Assembly: GCA_903871435.1 (NCBI GenBank)
Contig: CAIQGU010000182.1
Span: 1-6,457, forward strand
Origin: an uncultured Burkholderiales bacterium
Lineage (GTDB): Bacteria > Pseudomonadota > Gammaproteobacteria > Burkholderiales > Burkholderiaceae_F
Direction of reading: 5' to 3'
DNA: 6,457 nucleotides
Part shown: positions 1 to 5,946 of the stretch, one piece after another
Layout of the letters: every line of letters begins with the position of its first letter
How positions within the stretch are numbered: position 1 is the stretch's first letter
The notes under the pieces: model-generated
What the model was told of the DNA's origin: nothing
The model's database searches: none
Seen by the model: only the letters and a program-made list of their open reading frames with translations
Translations under genes and position numbers: made by a program

Positions 1-2
1 CG

Positions 3-1106
3 GCGCTGACCGAACTGGAGCAGGCCACCACCAACTGGATCCGCGACCTGCTAGGCGTGAGTTCGGCATTTTCGGGCGTGATCATCGACACGGCGTCATC
101 GGCCAGTTTCGTGGCGCTGGTGTGTGCCCGTGAGCGTGCCTCCGCCTATGCGGCCGCAACGGGCGGTCTGCAGGGGTTTGCACCGCGCCTCGCGATCTAC
201 ACCTCGGCCCAGGCCCACAGTTCCGTTGAAAAGGCCGCGCTGCTGGCCGGATTCGGCCGCGACCAGGTGCGCATGATTGCGCTGGATGAAGCATTTCGCA
301 TGGATGTGACGGCCCTGGCGCAAGCCGTGGCGCGTGACCGCGCCGCCGGCATGCTCCCTTGTGCGGTCGTGGCCACATCGGGAACCACGGCAACCACGGC
401 GTTCGACGATGTTGCCGCCATCGCGGCCGTAGCCCGGCGCGAGAACCTCTGGCTGCATGTCGACGGCGCCATGGGCGGCGCCGCCATGCTGCTGCCCGAA
501 TACCGGCACTACTGGGCGGGCATCGAGGACGCGGATTCCATCGTCGTCAATCCGCACAAGTGGCTCTCAGTGGCCTTCGACTGCAGCATCTACCTCGTGC
601 GCGATCCGCAGCACCTGACGCGGGTGATGTCCACCAGCCCCAGCTACCTGCAGACACCGATGGACGCGCAGGTGCGTAACTATCGGGACTGGGGCATCCC
701 CCTGGGCCGCCGCTTCCGGGCGCTCAAGGTGTGGTTTGCCCTGCGCGACGAGGGTGCCGCCGCCCTGCGCGCCCGCCTGCGCCGTGACATCGGCAATGCC
801 CGCTGGCTTGCCGCGCAAGTCGCAGCCGAACCGGGCTGGCGTGTTCTTTCACCGGTGACCCTTCAGACGGTTTGCCTGCGGCACGAACCGCCGGGCATGG
901 ACGCCACGCAGCTGGACCAGCACAACCGCTCGTGGTGCCAGGCCGTCAACGATTCGGGCCGGGCTTATCTGACCCCGGCCATTGTCGATGGGCGTTGGCT
1001 GGTGCGCGTATCCATCGGCAGCGCGCTCACCGAGCGCGGCCACGTGCAGGGCCTGTGGGACCTGATGCGCCAGTTGGCTGAAGGCAATGCGGCCAGCCTG
1101 GTCTAG
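3..1106 (+). CDS. PLP-dependent group II amino acid decarboxylase (aromatic-L-amino-acid/tyrosine decarboxylase-like), 5'-truncated by window edge
   Basis: This is the C-terminal 367 residues of a fold-type I PLP decarboxylase, a family usually about 470-490 residues long. Such enzymes remove the alpha-carboxyl group of an amino acid in the cytoplasm. The reading frame is open from base 3 through family-like sequence (ALTELEQ..NWIRDLLG), so the GTG at 57 is an internal valine and not the start. Visible motifs, numbered within the fragment: the cofactor-stacking His72 in QAHSSVEKA; TSGTT at about 119-123; Asp154 in HVDGAMGG, which would contact the pyridine nitrogen; and NPHKWL with the Schiff-base Lys186. 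Tyr215 in SPSYLQ and the DWGIPLGRRFRALKVW block follow. The Asp-Lys (32) and Lys-Tyr (29) spacings match animal DOPA decarboxylase (Asp271, Lys303, Tyr332). The retained Tyr argues for true decarboxylation; aldehyde-forming plant relatives carry Phe there. The family is sure. The substrate (tyrosine, DOPA, tryptophan, diaminobutyrate or other) cannot be read from the sequence. The gene converges on hpnE and has no evident functional link to it. Confidence 0.92.
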   Translation, partial: ALTELEQATTNWIRDLLGVSSAFSGVIIDTASSASFVALVCARERASAYAAATGGLQGFAPRLAIYTSAQAHSSVEKAALLAGFGRDQVRMIALDEAFRMDVTALAQAVARDRAAGMLPCAVVATSGTTATTAFDDVAAIAAVARRENLWLHVDGAMGGAAMLLPEYRHYWAGIEDADSIVVNPHKWLSVAFDCSIYLVRDPQHLTRVMSTSPSYLQTPMDAQVRNYRDWGIPLGRRFRALKVWFALRDEGAAALRARLRRDIGNARWLAAQVAAEPGWRVLSPVTLQTVCLRHEPPGMDATQLDQHNRSWCQAVNDSGRAYLTPAIVDGRWLVRVSIGSALTERGHVQGLWDLMRQLAEGNAASLV

Positions 1107-1130
1107 GGCTGGGCCGCCGGCTTGGCCTAG
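1103..1130 (+). terminator. Hairpin between the convergent decarboxylase and hpnE genes, possible terminator
   Basis: The decarboxylase stop codon lies inside the left arm. Left arm CTAGG (1103-1107), bulged G, CTGGGCC (1109-1115); loop GCC; right arm GGCTTGGCCTAG (1119-1130). In the plus-strand RNA this is a 12-bp stem that includes three G-U wobbles. On the minus strand those wobbles become A-C mismatches, so the structure favours the decarboxylase transcript. No T-run follows, so it is not a classic intrinsic terminator. It may instead protect the 3' end or assist termination between converging genes. Confidence 0.4.
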
Positions 1131-1142
1131 CAGACGGTGGCA

Positions 1143-2483
1143 CTAGGGCGGGCCTATGGCAGCAGCAGCGGCGATGCCCGACCGCACTGAACCCTCAATC
1201 GTCGAGGGATAGGGGCTGTCGGCTGCGTCCCCTGCCAGGTAAAGTCCGGCAACGGGCAGCACGGCGTCCGGCCTGCGCAGGCCGGGTGCCGGGACGATGG
1301 TGGCGTGCTTCTCGGTGATCGCGGTGTACCCCAGGGGCGCGGGCAGCCCCAGCGCCGAGCGCAACTGCAGGGCTATCGTTTGTCCCAGCGCATCGCGATC
1401 CAGTGCGCGATAGGGACCCTCGCCGCTGATCACCACGCTCACGATGCCGTCCATGGCCGGATCCCGTGCGCCGCGGTCGAAGGCCCATTGGCCATGATGG
1501 CCTTGCCGTGGGTCATCCTGGAGCGTGAGCACGGGGTACGTCAGGCGCGTCCCCGCCGCGTAGCGCAGGTAGACGGTGGCAATCGGTGCGAAGCGCACCG
1601 CACGCAACATTTGCGAGGCCGGCTCCAGTGCTGCATTCACGTTTGCCAGCAGGTCGGCGGCGCGGTCCGCCGGCAGTGCCAGCACGATGGATCCGGCGGC
1701 CAGACGCTCCCCGCGCACGCATAGCGCGTGTCCTGCGCCCGAGTCACCCACCTCGAGCGCCGTCACCGTGCTGTGCAATCGCACCTCGGCGCCGTGCGCG
1801 GTCAGCCACGCGATGGCCGCTTCGGGGAACAGTCGGGAAAGACCTATCCGGGGCACCAACAGTGCGCTGTCACGGGCGCGCGCGCCCAGGCTATCGCGCA
1901 GCACATTGAGCAGGATGTGCGCCGAAGCATCTTCCAGTTCGACATTGAGGGCAGCCAGGCACAAGGGCCGCCACAGGCGGCGCACCAGCCCTGCGGGTTC
2001 GCCGGCGAAGAGCGCAGCGGCGGGTCCGTCCGCTGCGTGATAGCGCCAGCCGCTGCGCGCGTGGCGCAGCGACCAGCGTGTCAGCGACCAGCGCTCGGCC
2101 AAGGTCGGCCCGCGCGCGCCCAGCAGCGCGGCGGCCAGGTGCAGTGGCGCCGGCAGGTCGGCCGCGGCCAGGCGCCAACCGTCGGGATAGGTGAGCGCGA
2201 AGGGCGATCGGGTAAACGCGCTCGTACAATCGACCCCGACGGTCTGCATGAGGTCCAGTGTTGCCCGGTAGCCGCCCAGCAGCAGATGCTGGCCGTTATC
2301 GAGCTCCACCGGCGCGCTGCCGAGCGCGTGCGTGAAGGATCGTGCCCGTCCGCCCGCGTGCGGGGCGGCATCGAGCACCAGCGGCCGGTGGCCGCGCAGT
2401 ACCAGCGAAATGGCGCATGCCAGCCCGGACCAGCCGGCGCCCACAACCACCGGGCGCATGGCGGAGGTCTGCGCCGCCGTCAT
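1143..2483 (-). CDS. hpnE: Hydroxysqualene dehydroxylase HpnE (squalene-associated FAD-dependent desaturase family)
   Basis: HpnE carries out the last step of the bacterial HpnCDE route: FAD-dependent reductive removal of the hydroxyl from hydroxysqualene to give squalene. The 446-residue protein matches the family's usual size. An N-terminal Rossmann motif GAGWSG (residues 15-20) leads to the ribose-binding acidic residue Asp38 and then AGGRARSF (about 43-50). Near the C-terminus, LYLAGDAADSPYPSTIEG (about 414-431) is the second FAD-contact motif typical of phytoene-desaturase-like amine oxidases. The frame stays open 36 codons further upstream, to 2591, but that extension is low-complexity Arg/Ala/Pro sequence overlapping hpnD. 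I therefore start at the ATG at 2483, just before the conserved Rossmann segment; an internal ATG at 2459 (Met9) is an alternative. It is the last gene of hpnCDE, 34 bases after the hpnD stop. There is no convincing Shine-Dalgarno, so translation may depend on coupling to hpnD. The main doubt is the exact start, not the function. Confidence 0.93.
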   Translation of the reverse strand: MTAAQTSAMRPVVVGAGWSGLACAISLVLRGHRPLVLDAAPHAGGRARSFTHALGSAPVELDNGQHLLLGGYRATLDLMQTVGVDCTSAFTRSPFALTYPDGWRLAAADLPAPLHLAAALLGARGPTLAERWSLTRWSLRHARSGWRYHAADGPAAALFAGEPAGLVRRLWRPLCLAALNVELEDASAHILLNVLRDSLGARARDSALLVPRIGLSRLFPEAAIAWLTAHGAEVRLHSTVTALEVGDSGAGHALCVRGERLAAGSIVLALPADRAADLLANVNAALEPASQMLRAVRFAPIATVYLRYAAGTRLTYPVLTLQDDPRQGHHGQWAFDRGARDPAMDGIVSVVISGEGPYRALDRDALGQTIALQLRSALGLPAPLGYTAITEKHATIVPAPGLRRPDAVLPVAGLYLAGDAADSPYPSTIEGSVRSGIAAAAAIGPP

Positions 2484-2521
2484 TGCCGCCGCTGTGCCCC
2501 GCGCCGCCGGGCGCGGCTCAT
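2480..2521 (-). other. 13-codon Arg-rich mini-ORF linking hpnD stop to hpnE start (ATGA at both ends)
   Basis: Read on the minus strand, an ATG (2521-2519) overlaps the hpnD TGA as ATGA. It opens a 13-codon frame, MSRARRRGAQRRQ, whose TGA (2482-2480) overlaps the hpnE ATG, again as ATGA. Such overlaps are known to allow termination-reinitiation coupling. Here they would form a two-step relay across the 34-base hpnD-hpnE gap, whose start codon lacks a clear Shine-Dalgarno. The peptide has six arginines in 13 residues, as expected by chance from CGG/CGC-rich DNA, so I propose a coupling device rather than a functional peptide. Both overlaps are read directly from the sequence; use by ribosomes is inference. 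Confidence 0.3.
2499..2516 (-). promoter_or_regulatory. Perfect GC-only hairpin in the hpnD-hpnE intercistronic gap
   Basis: On the minus strand CCGCGCC pairs exactly with GGCGCGG across a four-base CGGC loop, giving a 7-bp stem made only of G-C pairs. It begins two bases after the hpnD stop codon and ends 15 bases before the hpnE ATG. No T-run follows, so intrinsic termination is unlikely. The hairpin could stabilise the upstream mRNA, pause transcription or limit independent initiation on hpnE. Such stems also arise by chance in GC-rich DNA. Confidence 0.35.
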
Positions 2522-3396
2522 GTGCCGGGCGCCGCCACCGGCCGCTGGCCCATGCGCGCGGGCGGCCCGAACACCCACGTGCGCCAGGCAATCGCCAGCT
2601 TGCGCAGCGGCGTCAGCGACACGTGCTGGTGCAGCACCTGGAAGCCATCGCGCGCCAGTTCGTCGAGCAGGCTGGCGTAGATGGCGCCCATGATGAGCCC
2701 GGTGCGCTGCGCGCGCACATCCGCGGCGGGCAGCTCGGCCAGGGCCTGGGCAAACGCGGCACGCGCCCGGTCGGCCTGGTGTTCCATCAGCGGGACAAAG
2801 CCGTCGGTGTAGCGGCACGCGAGGATGTCGGCGGCCTTGACCCCGTAACGCTGCATATCGTCGATAGGCAGGTAGATGCGGCCGCGGCGTGCGTCCTCGC
2901 CCACGTCACGGATGATATTGACCAGTTGCAGCGCCTGTCCCAGGTTGCGGGCGTAGCCGTACGTGCGTTCATCGGTGACGCCAAAGATGCCGGCAGCCAT
3001 TTCGCCCACCACGCCAGCCACGAGGTGGCAATAACGGGCCAGCGCGGGAAAATCCAGGAAGCGGTTCTGCACCAGGTCCATGCGCATGCCCTCGAGCACC
3101 TGCAGCAGGCGCTCGCGCGTGATGCCATAGTCCTCCAGATGCGGCTGGAGGGCCCGGGTAACCGGGTGCTGCGGTGCGCCGGCAAAGAGGCGGTCGATCT
3201 CGGTCCGCCACCAGTCGAGCTTGGCCCCCGCTACGGCGCTATCGGTGGTTTCGTCCACGGCATCGTCGACCTCGCGGCAGTAGGCGTACAGCGCGGTGAT
3301 GGCGCGGCGGCGGGGCGGCGGCAGGAACAGGAAGCTGTAATAGAAGCTCGATCCGCTCGCGCTCGCGCGCTCCTGGCAGTACTGGTCGGGTGTCAT
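2518..3396 (-). CDS. hpnD: Presqualene diphosphate synthase HpnD
   Basis: HpnD condenses two farnesyl diphosphates head to head into presqualene diphosphate, the first committed step of the HpnCDE squalene pathway. The 292-residue product is an all-helical squalene/phytoene-synthase family protein of normal length. The N-terminus SSFYYSFLFLPPPRRRAI (about 16-33) is typical. The first Asp-rich motif D44-D45-A-V-D48 lies in YCREVDDAVDE and the second, D164-V-G-E-D168, in LVNIIRDVGEDARRGRIYLP; both coordinate Mg2+ and the diphosphate. An upstream ATG at 3534 would add 46 residues read out of frame through hpnC, with no family character. The ATG at 3396 has a GAGGG (3408-3404) seven bases upstream, so it is the supported start. 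That ribosome site overlaps the hpnC stop codon, 10 bases away, which implies coupled translation. HpnD is told from HpnC by its N-terminus, the NIIRDVGED form of motif 2 and gene order. A generic squalene or phytoene synthase is the alternative, unlikely beside hpnC and hpnE. Confidence 0.94.
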   Translation of the reverse strand: MTPDQYCQERASASGSSFYYSFLFLPPPRRRAITALYAYCREVDDAVDETTDSAVAGAKLDWWRTEIDRLFAGAPQHPVTRALQPHLEDYGITRERLLQVLEGMRMDLVQNRFLDFPALARYCHLVAGVVGEMAAGIFGVTDERTYGYARNLGQALQLVNIIRDVGEDARRGRIYLPIDDMQRYGVKAADILACRYTDGFVPLMEHQADRARAAFAQALAELPAADVRAQRTGLIMGAIYASLLDELARDGFQVLHQHVSLTPLRKLAIAWRTWVFGPPARMGQRPVAAPGT

Positions 3397-3403
3397 TGCA
3401 CGG

Positions 3404-3408
3404 CCCTC
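3404..3408 (-). promoter_or_regulatory. Ribosome binding site of hpnD, overlapping the hpnC stop
   Basis: GAGGG on the minus strand lies seven bases before the hpnD ATG (3396) and shares bases with the hpnC TGA (3409-3407). A ribosome ending hpnC would sit on this site, consistent with translational coupling. It also settles the hpnD start at 3396. Confidence 0.6.
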
Positions 3409-4228
3409 ATCCCTTTCCCGACATGGTCGCGGCCCGCATCGCCATGCGGGCCCAGTCGCTGGCCGCCAGCACCGGACGCTGCGTGAAGACGTCGCCGCGG
3501 ACGGCGTCGATGCGCTCGGCAATGCGCAGCCCACCCTGAATCACGAGGCGCAATTCCCAGCCGATTCGCCCGCCCAGCGCGAAGACCAGCGGCTGGCCCG
3601 ACAAGAGCAGATCGCGCGCCACCGCCGTTTGTGCCCGCAGCAGGCGCTCCCAGGCCGGGTCGGCCACGCGGCGGCCGATCTGCGCCGGGTCGACGCCGAA
3701 ACGCTCGAACTCCGATTGTGGAATATAGATGCGGCCTTTCGCATGGTCCTGGTCCACGTCCTGCCAGAAATTCACCAGCTGGAGTCCGGTGCAGATCGCG
3801 TCCGACCAGCGCAGAAGTTCGGGTTCGCCACGGCGGTATAAGGCCAGCAGCAGCCTGCCGATGGGATTGGCCGAATTGCGGCAATAGGCGTAGAGATCGG
3901 TGTAATCGCGGTAGACCATGCCGCGCACGTCCTGCTCGAAGGCGCTCAGCAGATCGCGCAGCAGGCCAAGCGGCAGATCGTGCGCTGCCACGGCCTCGGC
4001 AAGGCCGCTCCAGCGCCCGCCGCCAGGGTAAGCGCCGGCGGCGATCCGGTCCAGGTCGCCGCGCAAACCGGCAAGGGCAGCCAGACGCACCGGCGTTGCA
4101 TCGTCGCCTTCATCGGCAATATCGTCGGCGCAGCGCGCAAAACGGTAGATCTCGTGGATCGGCGTGCGCAGTGCGGGCGGCACCAGCAATGAAGCGACAG
4201 GAAAATTCTCGTAGTGGTCGATTCCCAT
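3407..4228 (-). CDS. hpnC: Hydroxysqualene synthase HpnC
   Basis: HpnC turns presqualene diphosphate into hydroxysqualene, the middle step of the three-enzyme bacterial route to squalene. The 273-residue protein belongs to the squalene/phytoene-synthase family. Its N-terminus, IDHYENFPVASLLVPPALR, is the HpnC hallmark (HYENFPV). The first Asp-rich motif, D35-D36-I-A-D39, lies in YRFARCADDIADEGDD. The second, D157-V-D-Q-D161, lies in LQLVNFWQDVDQDHAKGRIYIP, and the NFWQDVD form separates HpnC from HpnD. It is the first gene of the hpnC-hpnD-hpnE operon and reads away from tRNA-Leu/tig. I place the start at the ATG at 4228, next to the conserved N-terminus. An in-frame ATG at 4282 would add 18 Arg/Ala-rich residues. 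Neither start has a clear Shine-Dalgarno, so the start is less certain than the identity. Confidence 0.93.
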   Translation of the reverse strand: MGIDHYENFPVASLLVPPALRTPIHEIYRFARCADDIADEGDDATPVRLAALAGLRGDLDRIAAGAYPGGGRWSGLAEAVAAHDLPLGLLRDLLSAFEQDVRGMVYRDYTDLYAYCRNSANPIGRLLLALYRRGEPELLRWSDAICTGLQLVNFWQDVDQDHAKGRIYIPQSEFERFGVDPAQIGRRVADPAWERLLRAQTAVARDLLLSGQPLVFALGGRIGWELRLVIQGGLRIAERIDAVRGDVFTQRPVLAASDWARMAMRAATMSGKG

Positions 4229-4343
4229 GGCGGCGAAACTAGCACGGCGGCGCGGATTTGCTGCAACGCGCGTTCGCGCCACGTTGCGTCGGGGGTGGGC
4301 ATGGTCCGCTGGACACCCCGGTCAGGCCAACGGCTCCGGATGG

Positions 4344-4351
4344 ATTAGAAT
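4344..4351. promoter_or_regulatory. Overlapping -10-like hexamers facing both ways between hpnC and tRNA-Leu
   Basis: The 263 bases between hpnC and tRNA-Leu (4229-4491) hold no credible gene. The main AT-rich patch is around ATTAGAAT. On the plus strand TAGAAT (4346-4351) and on the minus strand TCTAAT (4349-4344) each match the sigma-70 -10 consensus TATAAT at 5 of 6 bases. They would serve tRNA-Leu/tig and hpnCDE respectively. I found no good -35 at 16-18 bases for either. The plus-strand candidate is about 140 bases before the tRNA, which is long for a tRNA leader. This is a weak candidate only. Confidence 0.2.
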
Positions 4352-4378
4352 TCGCACCGACGCTGCCGCGGGAGGCAT

Positions 4379-4402
4379 GCAGGACGCAGGCGCAGGACGC
4401 AG
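4379..4402. repeat. Short direct repeat, two 11-base copies two bases apart
   Basis: GCAGGACGCAG occurs at 4379-4389 and again at 4392-4402, giving a 13-base period in the hpnC/tRNA-Leu intergenic region. The second copy runs into a 10-base palindrome, GCAGATCTGC (4399-4408). It could be a binding site for a regulator or simple slippage duplication; nothing else supports a function. Confidence 0.4.
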
Positions 4403-4491
4403 ATCTGCAGGCTGCATCGGCGGCAATGATCCTGGTGTCTGGTCATGGCAACGGCGGTGTGTATCCGGCAGCAACTCAGCCGTGGCGCGTT

Positions 4492-4578
4492 GCGAAGGTG
4501 GCGAAATTGGTAGACGCACCAGGTTTAGGTCCTGACGCCTTCACCGGCGTGGGGGTTCGAGTCCCCCCCTTCGCACCA
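4492..4578 (+). tRNA. tRNA-Leu, anticodon UAG (reads CUA and other CUN leucine codons)
   Basis: This is a complete class II tRNA of 87 nt with the CCA end encoded. Acceptor stem GCGAAGG (4492-4498) pairs with CCTTCGC (4568-4574), followed by A and CCA. The D arm is GCG..CGC with AAATTGGTAGA. The anticodon arm is CCAGG, loop TTTAGGT with TAG at 4526-4528, then CCTGA; the outermost pair is a C-A mismatch. The long variable arm CGCC/GGCG (4536-4549) is the leucine-type class II feature. The T arm is GGGGG, TTCGAGT, CCCCC. The gene lies 50 bases before the tig start with no terminator-like hairpin and T-run between, so a shared transcript cut by RNase is plausible. tRNA genes can be integration sites, but no integrase or repeated 3' end is present here. 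Confidence 0.96.
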
Positions 4579-4628
4579 ACCCGAGCGTCATGGCGTGGGC
4601 AGCACACGAGATTTCCAATAGAAAAGAC

Positions 4629-5939
4629 ATGCAACCGACCATAGAAACCATCGGCACCCTGGGGCGCCGCATCGACCTTTACGTACCCAACGCCGAAATC
4701 GCGGCCGAGGTGAGCCAACGCCTGGCGCGCCTGGCGCGCGATTCCAGCATGCCCGGTTTTCGCCGCGGCAAGGTGCCGGTCAAGCTCATCGCCAAGCAGC
4801 ATGGCGCCCAGGTCCAGGCCGAGGTCCTCAGCGACAAGGTCGGCAGCCTGCTGACGCGCGCCCTCGAGCAAAACCGCCTGCGCATGGCCGGACGGCCGCA
4901 GATCGAGTCGGCCGCCGACAGTGACGCCGCCAACCTCAAGTTTCGCGCCACGTTCGAGGTCTACCCCGAGATCGGCGACATCGATCTCTCCGGCGTGGCC
5001 GTGCAGCGTGCGGTCTGCCCCGTCGGCCCGGAGGAAGTGCAAAAAACCATCGACGTCATGCGTCGCCAGCGTGGCAGCTTTGTCACCGTTGACCGGCCTG
5101 CCGCCGACGGTGACCGGGTCAAGGTCGATTTCCGCGGAACCATCGACGGCGTCGCCTTTGAAGGCGGCACCGCCAACGCCTACCCCTTCGAACTGGGCCG
5201 CGGCCGCATGCTGCCGGAGTTCGAAGCCGCCGTGCGCGGCAAGGCGGCCGGCACCAGCACGGTTTTCCCCCTGGCCTTCCCGGCCGACTATCACGGCGCC
5301 GACGTGGCCGGCAAAACCGCGGAATTCACGGTTACCCTGTTGTCCGTCGAAGAGCGCGCCCTGCCGCCCCTGGACGCGGATTTCGTGCGTTCGGTGGGCA
5401 TAGCCGACGGCAGTGTCGAAGTCCTGCAGGCCGAGGTTCTCAGCAACGTGGAGCGCGAGGTTGCCGCGCGCCTGCGCGCCCGCACGCGCGACAGCGTCAT
5501 GGAGGCGCTCGCCGCCACTGCCCGGTTCGAACTGCCCCGGTCACTGGTGGGTGAGGAACAGGAACGCCTGCTGCAGATGGCGCAGGCCGAAATCAGCGCG
5601 CGCGGCGGCCAGAACGCGCCGGCCAGCCTGCCGGGGCCCGAGGTGTTTGCGTCGGCCGCCGAGCGGCGCGTGCGCCTCTCGCTGCTGGTTGGCGAGATCG
5701 TCAACCGCAACAGCCTGCATGCGCGTCCCGAGCAGGTACAAAAGGCCATCGAGACCATCGCGCGGGGCTATGAAAAGCCCGCCGAAGTCGTCCAGTGGTA
5801 CATGGGTGACCGGGAGCGCCTGGGCGAGGTGGAGGCCACGGTGGTCGAAGACAATGTGGTGGAATGGGTGTTGCAGCGCGCCAAGGTGGCCGACAATGCA
5901 ATACGGTTCGATGAACTGATGGACAGTGCAAAGGGATAA
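4629..5939 (+). CDS. tig: Trigger factor, ribosome-associated chaperone with peptidyl-prolyl isomerase domain
   Basis: Trigger factor docks at the ribosomal exit tunnel and shields nascent chains; its FKBP-like domain can isomerise prolyl bonds. The 436-residue product is of normal family length and has three parts. The ribosome-binding domain (about 1-110) carries the signature GFRRGKVP at residues 43-50, equivalent to the GFRxGKxP loop that contacts the ribosome. The FKBP domain (about 160-245) contains [26 protein letters not shown] and [17 protein letters not shown]. The helical C-terminal arm region (about 245-436) includes [10 protein letters not shown] start at the ATG at 4629 ([12 protein letters not shown]) because family members begin here. 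An in-frame ATG at 4590 would add 13 residues from the tRNA-tig spacer. The ribosome site is weak (AGAAAAG just upstream). The gene lies 50 bases after tRNA-Leu and 7 bases before clpP, the usual chaperone/protease grouping. Identity is very secure. Confidence 0.97.
   Translation: MQPTIETIGTLGRRIDLYVPNAEIAAEVSQRLARLARDSSMPGFRRGKVPVKLIAKQHGAQVQAEVLSDKVGSLLTRALEQNRLRMAGRPQIESAADSDAANLKFRATFEVYPEIGDIDLSGVAVQRAVCPVGPEEVQKTIDVMRRQRGSFVTVDRPAADGDRVKVDFRGTIDGVAFEGGTANAYPFELGRGRMLPEFEAAVRGKAAGTSTVFPLAFPADYHGADVAGKTAEFTVTLLSVEERALPPLDADFVRSVGIADGSVEVLQAEVLSNVEREVAARLRARTRDSVMEALAATARFELPRSLVGEEQERLLQMAQAEISARGGQNAPASLPGPEVFASAAERRVRLSLLVGEIVNRNSLHARPEQVQKAIETIARGYEKPAEVVQWYMGDRERLGEVEATVVEDNVVEWVLQRAKVADNAIRFDELMDSAKG
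5931..5936 (+). promoter_or_regulatory. Probable ribosome binding site of clpP, inside the end of tig
   Basis: AAGGGA lies directly before the tig stop codon and 10 bases before the clpP ATG at 5947. This arrangement lets ribosomes finishing tig pass to clpP. The spacing is slightly long, and a GTG at 5941 in the same frame as clpP is a less likely start. Confidence 0.4.
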
Positions 5940-5946
5940 CGTGGTC

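Noticed and set aside
57..1106. GTG at 57 as the start of the decarboxylase
   Set aside because: The same frame is open back to the window edge and encodes recognisable family sequence before 57, so the gene is cut by the window and not started there.
2484..2591. N-terminal extension of HpnE to the ATG at 2591
   Set aside because: The 36 extra residues are low-complexity sequence overlapping the hpnD 3' end; the Rossmann motif begins shortly after the ATG at 2483.
1728..2693. Plus-strand 321-codon open frame across hpnE and the end of hpnD
   Set aside because: It is antisense to well-conserved genes, is rich in Arg/Ala/Gln with no recognisable domain, and is expected from GC-rich codon bias.
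3347..3372. CGCTCGCG-type repeats near the hpnD start
   Set aside because: They encode the Glu-Arg-Ala-Ser-Ala-Ser stretch of HpnD and are explained by GC-rich codon choice.
2332..3486. Plus-strand 384-codon open frame across hpnD
   Set aside because: Antisense to the full HpnD coding region with no family motif or ribosome site; a shadow of high third-position GC.
3397..3534. N-terminal extension of HpnD to the ATG at 3534
   Set aside because: The added 46 residues read hpnC in another frame and lack family similarity, while the ATG at 3396 has a well-spaced GAGGG.
4492..4578. tRNA-Leu as an attachment site for a mobile element
   Set aside because: No integrase, no duplicated tRNA 3' end and only housekeeping genes on the downstream side.
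4476..5294. Minus-strand 272-codon open frame across the tRNA and tig
   Set aside because: It runs through a tRNA gene and opposite the trigger factor ribosome-binding and FKBP domains; its Gly/Ala/Asp composition mirrors the sense codons.
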